Shown here piece after piece: positions 1 through 12,100 of a stretch of DNA of 64,000 bases; the stretch's first letter is position 1, and every line of letters begins with the position of its first letter. The DNA is taken from contig CAJINV010000002.1 in the NCBI GenBank assembly GCA_905178155.1, forward strand, positions 3,355,515 to 3,419,514. The letters run 5' to 3'. The notes beneath the pieces are model-generated. The model had not been told where the DNA came from and ran no database searches. It saw nothing but the letters and a program-made list of their open reading frames with translations. A program made the translations under genes and the position numbers. The DNA is from Amoebophrya sp. A120. Taxonomy: Eukaryota > Sar > Dinophyceae > Syndiniales > Amoebophryaceae.

Positions 1-104
1 AATCGGTCTCATTTGCCTGCTCCCCAATACAGGCCTTCAGTGCCCTACATTTTTTGCATCACAAGTTTTTCGATTTTGTCGATTTCGATCCTGACACATC
101 CATA
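1..104. mobile_element. IE-F element, right part only
   Basis: Right TIR (ATTTCGATCCTGACACATCC) ends at 104; the left end is outside the window. The right 5-mer is CCGGT. Confidence 0.75.
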
Positions 105-3100
105 CCGGTACTGAAAACTATTACAATGAAAAATGCCTCCACCCCAAGATTTGCGCAAGTTTCTCATGCAAAAGGTTTTCTTCAAATGAAGAACTTTTTA
201 TCTATGCGTAAAAGGACTTCTACGAGCCTCTCTGATGCAGAATCTAAGTGCGCATCAAGGTATCTTTTGCATACCAGATCCGGCTTTTGTTGGGCTCCTT
301 TGCAGCAGCACAAATTTGAGCTATTCACAATGGCGAACTTGTGATGCTGATAGATGCAAGACCACGGGGAATGTTTTCATTGGGAAGAAGGTTTGATAAA
401 TACAAATAGTGGGGGTGGGGACATCGACATTTTTCATTGTAATACAAACACGTACTGTGACGTCACTACCGACGAGGCCTTCGGGGCAAACTACCCGGAA
501 GCCGGCTGCCTCGCCACCTGCTGCACGAGGGGCTGTAAGGTGTATCAAATGTAAAAATGTCTGGGTCTGGAAACTTGTGATGCTGGGTGGCGTCTCATGG
601 TGAGGCTATAGATGCCGGCTCAGCATGACAAGTTTCTGAGCTCCTAGGTGTTGCCTATTCTGCATGACAAACTGCGCTTCGGCATCACAGAAAAACGGAG
701 CCCTTGGGCAACGTGCGTGACAGATTTAAGAGTCATGCCAGACAAGCATGAGAAACATGAATTCTTCCAGACCCAGACATTTTTACAGTTGATAAGGTGC
801 CCACGGCGACAATTCGCGGGAAACTTGATCTGGGAGACGTATGGAAGCGTCAGGTTCGAAGTCCCCACATTTGAAACAACAATATACTATTTAAACTGCA
901 GCAGGCCAGGCCAGAACTATTGAAGCCTTCTTGGGGTGTGTTCTGAGGTATGCAAAGTGGCTGCGCAGGAGCATCGTGATTTGTAATTGGCAGGCCACAC
1001 CCCAAAACACACCCCCGGCACACACCCCAGACACACCCCCGACACACCCCCGAACACATCCCCGGCAGAAACTGAAGCACGCCCCCGGACACATCACCCC
1101 AGGCAGAAAGCTGCATGGCTTCCAATGATGTGGAAGATAGAAATACGCGAAGACAAGCAGGCCCACCTGGGACGAGGGCAGCCCCTACAAATTCAAAAGC
1201 CGCCCCCGTGCTCCTTCGGGGTGTGTTTGCATGCGCCGAAATTTGTCATGCGCCGCTTACACAATACCATTCCCGCAGCAGCACAGTCTGTTTATGTCAT
1301 GCGCCGCTTACAAATTGGTCTTCCAATAAATGTTGTGCATCGATCATTTTGTGCAACATCGCAAATATGATTTCAGCTTTGTCGAAGATTTTGATCCTGA
1401 CGCCCCCATAAGCCGGCGACCTAGCACATTACTTCGCCGCGGCGCTGCGTTCGTCCCATTTGACACCCGGACAGGGGCCCTGGTACGCAATTCCGGGTGT
1501 GGGTTGCAGCGACGAATGGAACCCTGCTCATACACCGACGTTCTATTGCAGTTCGGGAGGCGCTCCGCTGGCGATGTTCACAGGAATATCAAAAGGAAAA
1601 ATCCCCCCTCCCCATATCAAAACGGAAATTTGTGATGCTGATTTGTGGCCACAAATCAGCTCTGTATTGCAGGGAGGCACTGCGGCCAGATCCCCAGGCT
1701 AGGTAGGGGCGTATGGGTCTAGTTGTCCAGCATGGCAAACGGCTCCCCTCTAGGCCCAACAACATGACAAATCGCCTCCATAATGGGGCGGAAGCTTCTG
1801 CCCTTGTCTTCTTGCAAGACAGATGTGATTTGTGACCTCAAATCCGCAACACAAATTTTTGGAAACACACCTTTTCAATATGGGGAGGGGGGATTTTTCC
1901 TCCCAATAAGGAAGTTGCACGCAGAAAACGTGTCGGTGCCCAAACGGCGTCAAAGGGGGAGCGTGCCTATCAACTGTAAAAATGTCTGGGTCTGGAAGAA
2001 TCCAACTTGTCATGCTGGTTTTGGGTTCTAAAAATATCTGTATTGCATGAGCAGCAAAGTAGAGAGTCCAAGTTTTACCACACGGAAAGAGCATTTGTCA
2101 TGCGGTATAGGCATCAGGAAGCCCTCACAAAATCTGTGACGCTAGGGCATGCATCACACACATCAGGAGTCATGCAAAATGTGCATGACAAGCCTGGCAA
2201 TCTTCCAGACCCAGACATTTTTACGCTTGATAGTGCCCCAAGCATAACGACATCACCTGCACGTCGTGCTCTGACGAGTCGAAATACCGCATCCGGGCAC
2301 ATTTTCCCACCACGGGACAAACCTCCTGCTGGCCCACGTGCGGCTCTTCGACGAACCAAAATTGCGCCAGTAAGGAGGGCATCTTGGGCGATCCGTTCCG
2401 CGTTTATTACATTCCAACCGAGGACGAGGACGTCTATTGTGGCGACGACGCCTATGGGGACTCGGACGCGGCCCGAAGCGCACAAAGTGGTTCCTACCCC
2501 GCCACCAAGTGCCGCAACAGTTGCTGCAGGATGGGGTGCAGAAGCCCGAGCACCCTGCTAGATCCCATGCATTCGCAGCGGCTGGGCCGACTCAACTACG
2601 GCTCAACCGTCTGGAGGGAGAACCTCCGCACAACGCGTATGGGGTTCTCAAATGATACATTCTCAACTGTTACATGATTTGCAATGCAAAATCACAATCA
2701 GAATCGACACGATCAAGCTGCGTCGCATGACAAGTTCTCCAAGAGCCAAACAGGCTGGGAATCTTTGCCAGATCTGTCATGCAAGACGCGCAATTTGACC
2801 CCTTTCACTTTTGCCATTCTTGCATCACAAATCCATGTAACAGTTGAGAGTGTAACAGTTGAGAACGCCATAACGCGCTTTCTTCCCCCGATGAGCTCGG
2901 GTGCCGCGCAAGTGGCCTCTGGCGTGGCGTGCGTATCCTGTGCAAATATATATGCAGTCTCGGTCTGGAACAAGAGTGTGAGGCTTGTCACGCATCGCGT
3001 GGATCACAGAGCTGGTCTGGAATGTTGCGCCCAGAAGCATCACAAATTTTCTTGCCAGAGCTTTTGGATGCCTATTGTTCCGGAGGAGGGTGAGAAGCTT

Positions 3101-6100
3101 GCCCTGTGCGTGGTAACAACTAAGAGGTGGGCAACTACTTTTGCGGTTCATGCAACTACACAGATTTTTTCAGGATTCAGAGGCAGGTACTTACTAGCAT
3201 GCCAAGAAGTTTGGTGGATCTTCCTTCCAGACCCAGACATATTTCTTTGCAATGCATAGTTCAAGAGCGGCTACGACCCGACCCCGCCGGTACGATTCTA
3301 CTGCCAGGGCGAAGGACAGAGCCTAAAACTTACCTCCGACGGGTGCGAGGAGAAAGTGTGTCGCTGCCCCAACGGCCCGGCAACTCCGATGGAACAGTGC
3401 CCGGGGGATGGCCTGATCTCCTGTATTGCATGCGGGACCAATACCAATTTCAGGCTGCGACCGAATTGGCCGACCGGCCCGGAAACTGCCTGCTTTCCCA
3501 CGTGCGGCAGTAACCAGTCCTGCTTGAAGCAAAACGGCGTGTATTTTGTGCCCTTGCCGGACGCCGACGCGTATTGCAATGACAGTGATCTCTCGGCTGC
3601 GGAAATCCTACAACTCAAGAACGCCGGCACGTACCCCACCGAAGGGTGTCGCGAGAGCTGCTGCCAAGAGGGATGCATATGCATTGCAAAAGCATCGTAC
3701 TAGTATAAAACGCAATACAAGTTTTTTCAGAAAAAAATGGTGTTTCTAATGCTGATTTGGCTAAGAAACCAGATTTGTCATGCATGGTTGCAATTAGTAC
3801 GAGTGCGACTGCGATGCTTTTGCAATTCATAACGCAAGCAGCCAAGCAATACAGACAAGGCGCGCCTCGAGGGAGTTGGAGGCGCCAATGTCAACCACGA
3901 CAGCACCTGGAAAGCCGCCCTGGAATCGGCGACGTTCCTGCCGTTGAACCAGGGATGGTATTGCAAGGAAAAATCCCCCCGCCCCATATTGAAAGCGCAT
4001 CATTCTGAAAATTTGTGATGCAGATTTGTGACCACAAATCCTTGCAAGAAGGCACATTCAGGCTGTCCGCCACGTTATGCAGGCACTTTGTATGTAGTGA
4101 GGTCACCGAACGGTTCTAACCAGGGAGTTTTTTTGCCATATACCCTGAAAAACGACCGGCAGTTTTCAAGCGGCCGGAAGCGTTTTTTGACATAAAAAGT
4201 TTTCAATTATCAAGCGGACGGGGCTTTGCCATCAAACAAGCCCGGTCGAAAACTATCCACTCGCACTTGATAAAACGACGCAGGGGAGCCGGCAAAAGGG
4301 GCGCCCTTCTGAGGCGCCCGCCGCCTTGGTTTCTGGCGATTTGGGGCGCCCAAAAAGTGGCGCGCAAAAAACGCGCCCAAAATCAAAACACCGAAACAGC
4401 ATGGCACGGCCGCGATTTCGGAGCATTTTGGGCGGCCGCGAAAGCGGCCGCCTTTAAACGGTTTCAGAGCCTGGGAAGCTTTGCAAAAAGCGCCGGCGTG
4501 AAAAATAAAAACGCGAAAAAGAAAAAGCGCCCCAGACGCGCAAAGCCAATCCGCATGCTATGGGCCCGATTTTTCTTCGCGTTTTGGGCGCCCCCCGTGG
4601 CACCCGGATCGGCCCCATAGCATGGGGGCTGGCCTTCGGAAAGGAATTTTGGCAAAATTCCTTTCCGAAGGCAAAATTTGCAAATGTGCTGAAATATGTA
4701 AGATGTTGTGCAACAACCTGACCCCTTTCCGCCGGTGAAAAGGGGGGGGGGGCCCCCACCCACCTTCCGGCCAGGAGACCCGAAAGCCAAGCGGCCGGGG
4801 CCGGCACGCTCGCAACCCAGTCAGACGGCCGGGGGGGGCGCGCGCAAACGAAGGGCATAGCACCGCGCACGCCCGCGATCTATGCATCGGCGCGAGTACA
4901 TTTTTTTTGGCGGCGCGCGCTTCGCGCGCGCAAGTTTCGTGCGTGAATTGCAAGCCAGAGCCAAGGCCGGAAAGCGCGCGCATGCACATGCGCCGCGACC
5001 AGATACGGCCAAAATCAAAAAACCTAAGAACCTAGACGCCGCAAGCGTGCGCAAGACTGCAAGCGACCGGGCCCCGCTGCCGCGGCGGCCGGCAACTGCA
5101 TGCCAAGAACGAGAGCCACGCCGCGCTTGCCCGACGCGGTTTCTTCGCCCCTTTTCCCGCCTTTAAGATGGGCCGGCCCCCAAACACAGGCCCCTATCCC
5201 TTACAGCTTGTGAAGGCTGCAATCAAAGCGCCACCCCTACCCCTTGCGCGCGTAACTTCCGACGCGCCCGCCCAAATCCAGAAAGCAGTCCACCGGGCGC
5301 AGCATTGTGAGGGGGGGGGGGGTGCTATTGCCTGCCGGCTCGGCGCCGGGCACCCCGCCCGGTCGGTGCGGCGCCCGGGGGGGGATTGGGGCAGGGCCCC
5401 TGCCTGCCGGCTCGGCGCCGGGCGCCCCGCCCGGTCGGTGCGGCGGCCGCATCTGGGTGCATTAGCCGTCCGCGCGGCGCCGGTCCACGGCCTTTTTTGT
5501 GCCGCGCCGCCACGCCGAGGCCGACCCAAGCAAGGCAGGGTGGAGAGGGGCGGCGCCGAAAAAAAAAGGGCAGCGCTCCATTGGCCAAGCTAGCGGCCTC
5601 TTCTCCCGCAATCAATGAATTGCGTGCGTGGAGGTTTGGCTCCACCGCGCGGCGAAGGCGTCGGGGCACGGCGGGGTGCCTGCCCTCCTCCCTCGCCGGC
5701 CCGCCCCACATAACTAGGTGGCGCGCGCTTTCGCTATCGCCGGCGACAAAAGCTATCAGGTAGCGGGCGGGGCCCGTTTCTCCTGTCAGACGTTGCATGG
5801 GGGCAGGTGGCGCCGCGCGGGCGGGCGCTGCGTGCCCCCGCCATGTAGTGGTTGAGGCACGTCAGGGAGCGGGGTTGTGCGCGTGCTTCCTGGGCCGGAA
5901 TTATCTAGGGGCGCCCGCGGGTGGCGTTGTGTGATTTGGTTTGCGTGGCGCCTCATGCGCAGCAAAGTTAAAGGAACGCAATGGGGTTCCGGCGCCACGA
6001 TCTAGTTGGCGATCGCAGGCAGGGGGCTATCCTCTGCGGCCCGTGACTTTGCCTGGCGCCTGCGCCTGCCAAGGAGGAAGGGAAAGCAACGGGGCCGGCC

Positions 6101-9100
6101 TGTTTGCAGCGCCTTTCCCCCTTCACACACGCAACCACGCACCAGCGCGCCCGCCGCGCCGCGTGGCGATGTGTTGCGCGCGGCATTGGTTGGCCACAGG
6201 CAGGGCGGGCCCCAAAGAAAGCCGCGGTCGCGCCGCGTGAGTGTAGTCGCGGGAAAACGCGCCGGCGCCCGGCCCCGGGTCGCTTGTGGCTTAATGGAAA
6301 ACATGGCAGGAGCCGGACGCCCGCCGCGCAAACAATTCAAGAGGTGTCTTCGTTCCTATGGCGGGATCGGTAATACCGTGCGCGCGCGCAGCGCGCGCGC
6401 GCGATTTTTTTTTATGCCGATGACGATTGCGGAAAGGGGGGGGGGAGGGGGTGCCACCCACCTGGAAGGGCGTCTACCCCCCTTTCCGCCGGCGGAAAGG
6501 GGTCAGGTTGTTGCACAACATCTAATGTTTCTCAAGTGACCGCCATACCCTGCGGCACAACGTTACTCGCGGCGGTATGGCGAGCTTAGAAAAAGCAAGG
6601 CCGCGGCCAAGGCGGCGGCCGGCGGGCAAAAAAAACCCCGCGACCTCACTACCCCCGCCCCGGCGGCTATATTTGGTAATGCTGTAAGGCCTAAAGGGTA
6701 GCCGTCTACCATGCTAGGCGCCTACACCAAAAGGCCCTGTCTAGGCTGAGGACCTGCGTGCAGTCCTCTACTGCAACACAAATCTGATTCATGTATCCAA
6801 ATCCAGCATCAGAAATTGTGCTTTGATATGGGGGGGGATTTTTCCTTTTGATAGATGGGCAACGATCGCCACGGTGCAGTGCAAGAGCGAATGGGACCCT
6901 GCCCACCCAGCAAAATTCCGGTGCCTCGGCGCAGGGCAACACCTCGCGCTGCAGGGATGCGACCAGAAGCAGTGTCGCTGCCCGCACGGGGACTATCCTG
7001 TGCAAAAGTATCGTATTCGTATTGCAATCATGCATTACAAATCCTTCTGTTAAGTCAAATCCGCATTACAAATTTTATTTCTCATCCTGAGGAAATTTGT
7101 AATGCATTTATACGAGCAGTACGCTACGATACTTTTGCAATGCATAGGGATCCTCATTCAAGCACCTGCCCGGCGCACGATGACGTTTCTTGCGATCCGA
7201 ATTCCTGCTCGGGGGCTAAGTGGCGATCTAAACTGAATTTTCCCGCCAACGGCCTATCTGCGTGCTACCCCAAATGCGGCACCGCCGCGAATCAGAATTG
7301 CGGGAAGACTATCAAGTGTAAAAATGTCTGGGTCTGGAAAAGAAGTGCCAGGTTTGTCATGCATATTTTCCATGACCCATGATGTCTGTGATGCATGCCC
7401 TAGCATCAGAGATTCTGCGAGGGCTCCCTGATGCTCGTCCCGCATGAGAAATTCCCTCTCCGCGTAGCAAAGAGTGCGTCTCTTTTGCTGTTCATGCAAT
7501 ACAGATCTTATGTAGAGAGCAAAGGTAGCATCACAAGTTACAACCTTCCAGACCGAGACATATTTGCAATGCATAAAGACAAACGGCGTGCATTTCATTC
7601 CCTCCTCGAATGAGAATGCGTACTGTAGTATCCTGAGCAAAAATGTCCCCACCCCAGAGTTGTCATGCAAATCTGCATGCGAAAAAAGTCTCTCATCCGG
7701 AGCCCCATGAGAGCCATTTTGTAGTGGTGTTTCGGTATTTGTGATGCTAGAATCAGCATGACGCGCTAGATCTGTGATGCTTCGGAACTAGCTAAACAGG
7801 ACTACACTACAAGGACAAATTTGTCGTGCGAAACAACCAAAGCTGGTTGATTTGTCTAGCCGATCTCCCATGCCCACTCTGGTGTGGGGACGTTTTTACA
7901 CAGGATATGTAGTGGTCTTTCTGCCGCCCAAGAAAATGCACTTCTCCTGGATGGCAGCAGCTACCCGACGGCGGCCTGTCGCGAGAGCTGTTGCGCACAG
8001 GGCTGCAAGATACCAACCCTTGCGAACCTGAAAAAGATCAACCAGGGCCAGGCTTGGTCAGGATGGGCGCAGGAGCTGGGAACGAGCAAATTTGCGGTGA
8101 ACCCGAACGGAGCGAAAAAATCCATCAGCGGTGTCACTTGCAACGCTGGGCGGTGGGATATGGCGCTCTCAAACGTTACATTCTCAACTGTTGCATGAAT
8201 CTGTAATGCAAGAATGGCAAAAGCAAAAGGGGGAAGATTGCAAAAATTGCATTACAAATCCCGAGCAGATCATTTAGGTGCTGTTTAGCCCTTCGCAAAT
8301 TTGTCATGCGAAGCAGCTTGATCTTGTGGATGATGATGGTAGTTTTGCATGACAAATTCATGTAACGGTTGAGAGTGTAACGTTTGAGAGAGAGCTGATC
8401 CATATGGGAAGGCGCTGCGCCGACGTTTCGCTGTGAACAGGCGGGGGCCGCTATTGAAAGGAAAAATCCCCCCTCCCCATATCAAAAGGAAGTTTCTGAT
8501 GCTGGTTTTGTGTACACAAATCAGGTCTGTCTTGCAGTACAGGACTGCAAACCCATACCAAGCCTAAGCAGAAGGGTTTTGACGTAGGCGCGTAGCATGG
8601 CAAATGTGTCCTCTGTAGGCTCCATAGCATCACAAACCGCCTCCATAATGCGGCGAGGTCGCTGGATTGGCCTTCTTGCAATACACAGACGATTTGTGTC
8701 CACAAATCAGCATCAGAATTTCCAGAAGTATCCCTTTTTGATATGGGGAGGGGGGGTTTTTCCTTTTGATAGTCGCGTTGAAAGTGTTTGGTTGTGATAC
8801 GCAAATCTCCACAACGGACGCTGGGCTGACGGTGAAGTGTGCGGGAAGCGACTGCGAGTGGAAAGACCCCTGGCTGCCGCTGGACTGCAAGCAGGCCTGT
8901 GACAGCAACAGCGCATCAAATGGCTTCTGCGATAAGTGTATCAAATGCGTCGAATATGTCTGGGTCTGGAAGAAGGCAACATTGTGATGAGCATTTCACA
9001 ACAGCACATACAAATCTCTTATGCACAGGCTGCAAAAGTTGCCCACTTTTGTCACCAAAATGGGAGATTTGTCATGTGGATTCGGCATTGCCGAAGCTTC

Positions 9101-12100
9101 TCGAGTAAACCTGTGATGCTACAGCTTCCATGCCAGACCTTCTGCGTCATGCAAAAACAGCATGACGCTTCCAGACCCAGACATATTTGCATTTGATAAA
9201 GTGTCAAGTCAGCGGTTTGGCCCGGCAGGATCCGATGTTCGGAATATGCTGCCCCGTTGACCCGGGAGTTATCGTGAGAAAAAACTGTCTCAGTCTCAAT
9301 TTCTAATGCACAAGTTCCTTGAGACAGTTTTTTGTCATGCTCGACATGCAAGATTTTAACGAAGTTCTTCTTATGAATGTGTCTTTCGCTTGTGTCTGAT
9401 GCATCACAGGTTTTCTGTTTCGTGCTGAGCAATAGATTTGTTTTGCTGAGCAGGCTGCAAAGGATTGAGACTGAGACAGTTTTATTTTCTTGCGATAGGA
9501 GTACTCGCTTCATCAGGATCGCCAGAATGCAACTTGCTCACCGAGGCACAAGACGTATCGCAAGAAAAAAGTGTTACAGTTACACATTGTGTTGCAGACA
9601 TAGCAAGACAGACAATCTCTGTCATGCCGGATATGCATATTAGAAGCCCTGTTTCATACGTGTTTTCCCCTAGGATTTCTGCAACGCAAGTCTTCTCTCT
9701 CATGCAGGGAAATTTGTGTTGCTAAATTGACATCAAATGTGTAACTGTAACACTTTTTTCGTGTGATAATACGGCGCGGATTACATTCCGAGCGCGTACA
9801 AAAGTTGGCTGGCTGCTGGCAACAATTTCCAAGCAGCGACGCGGGTTTGCTATCCTGTGCAAAAGTATCGTACTCGTAGTAATTGCATTTATGCATTACA
9901 AATCTCTTGCTCAAGGTAAATCAGCATTACAAATTCAATTTGTAATGCTGGGGGAATTTGTAATGCAATTTATACCAGTACGACTACGATACTGTTGCAC
10001 AGGATATTTGCCACGCCGTGCCAACGTGCCTGTCGAAGTGCAACAACGCTGAGGGGATTTGTGCCGCGTGCGAGGACGTGCGCGGAAATGGGGAGAAGTG
10101 GGACACTGCGTGCTGTTTAAAAAACTCTGGTAGCAACACTGGCGCGTGCGCTCGGGCACGCTCCTTTCCGATCGCGGACCAGGCACCAAACAATGCGAAG
10201 TACTGGTACCACGAGTGCGTAACTTTGAACTTCGTGTCGTCCGGTAAAACGGTCCGGGATGTGGATGGCAACAATGTGGGCAACAAGAAGCTCACCCTGA
10301 AGTTGGAAAGTGGCGCTATGTACAATGGGCCGCTGGAGTGCTGGGGCGCTTGTGGTGGAAAGGGGTGGTGCGCGAACAAGTGCAAGATCACGGCCGGCCC
10401 CAATAAGGCGGATTACAAAGGCGCGTGTTGTTCGTGGTTGAAAAACTCGGCCGCTTGGCACGGCAGTGACCCGCTGGAGTGCCGCATTTTGTCCGCTTTG
10501 CAGGGACGCGACGAAAAAAGCTTTATCTCCAATGCGTACTGGAATTCCCCTTACGACTACCACGCCTGCGTGGCGGTGCCAAAATGGGTCGAGACCTATG
10601 AGTCCTGTCTGGGGTCGGGCAAGTGCACGGGGGCCGGCTTGTGCGACCACTGTCCCGACGATGGAGGCTTGACTGGGGCGTGCTGCAAGAAGGGGAACGA
10701 CTACGACTCGGATCACTACTGCAGCCACGTAAAGACGGGCGGTTCTACGCAAGTTCAGTACCCGGTTGCAGATGGAAAGCTCAAAAATGACGACTACGCA
10801 AAAGAGTTTCGCGCTTTCGAATGCGTTCTGGTGTCGACCACGACCACCACGACCACGACGCTTTGTCAGTGCAGCAACGGAGACGTGAAATCCACCCCGT
10901 GCGGCAAGCACCTGGCGCAGCACTGCAAGACCTGTGACGACGAGGGGACGAAGTTCAAACTCGAAACGAACTACCCAAGTGATGGTGAATCCTCCTGCCT
11001 ACCCATCTGTGGCTCCGTCGCGAACCAAGACTGCAGCACAGCACCGCTTGGCGGGAACGCCGCGTTTGCTTCTATCAGCCTGATTCCCTCCCCGGCCCTT
11101 CAGCTTTGCAGCAATGTGCCCAATGAGTTCGCCAACGGCTACCCAAAGGTCGCTTGTCAGAAGAGCTGCTGCCGGCAGGGCTGTCTGCGGCAGGCGCCGG
11201 CCGAGGCGAGCGAGCGACTAGGCTTCACGGCTGCTTCCGGCTCCTTCACATCGTGGAACGAAATTTTTGCGGAGCAGCTGCAGACGGAGATTGCACTGCC
11301 GATTGACAACGAGGTCGTGTTCGTGCAGCGCGGATCCAAGGTCGGAAACGTCGCCGGCTTTGTATGGCATTCTCAAACGTTACATGCTCAACTGTGACAT
11401 GATTTGTCATGCTCAACTGTGACATGAAAAAGTGCTGCGACTTTGCGCCGTACTCCGACGCGCCCAATCATGCATGTCATGATGCTGCTTTGTGATCCCA
11501 AAGTAGATTCTTAAAAACTTGCACGTGTAAGACTCAATTTTCCGACCATTAGTATAGTTAGGAGGCATGCGGAGCGGGACAGTGGGCAGTAGGAACAGGT
11601 ACAGAAACACCACCGAAAAAAGGAAGAGCAACATTGCACCTGTGTTGTTGCATCACTACAGTTGTTGACTCTCTTGCACAGCGAGGATGGAAACAACTCG
11701 GTGGTGTGACTCACCGCCTGCTGACCGTGTGAACAACTGTAGCATGTCGCGACGAGAAGGGACAAGCAGTCTGGAGCCGAAAGGCAAAGGGGTCAGATGG
11801 CACTTACGGAACACAAATACGATGCTGCGATGCTACAAGGACGACAAGCCTGGATCACCTCTTTCTCCGATCTGAAGTTGTCTATGTGATATTTCGCTGC
11901 GTTATTTTTGTGATTTGTATTTAAAAAAAAAAAAAAAAAATTTGTCATGCTAAATTAACATCAACGCGCAAAGTATGAAGCAGCTGCGCATGACAAATTT
12001 TTGAAGGGCTAAACAGTATTGAAATCTGTGCCGAATTTGTAATGCCAGAGGCGCAATCTACGCCCTTTGACTTTTGCCATTCTTGCATATACAAATTCAT

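Larger units (their letters stand above)
4094..6652. mobile_element. Nested element with GTAGTGAGGTC inverted repeats
   Basis: Starts GTAGTGAGGTC and ends GACCTCACTAC, an 11-bp perfect TIR. I see no clear target duplication. It carries no recognisable transposase and itself contains the GC-rich element 4702-6522. Confidence 0.7.
3959..6853. mobile_element. IE-C element with nested insertions
   Basis: Tips TATTGCAAGG / CTTTTGATA, flanked by GATGG on both sides. Removal joins LNQGW to ATIATVQC in frame. At 2.9 kb it is about nine times normal size because 4094-6652 is a later insertion that itself holds another. Confidence 0.9.

Noticed and set aside
5168-5593. Long open frames in the GC-rich element (also 59382-60212)
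   Set aside because: High GC makes stops rare; open in several frames, no transposase motifs, not conserved as frames between the two copies.
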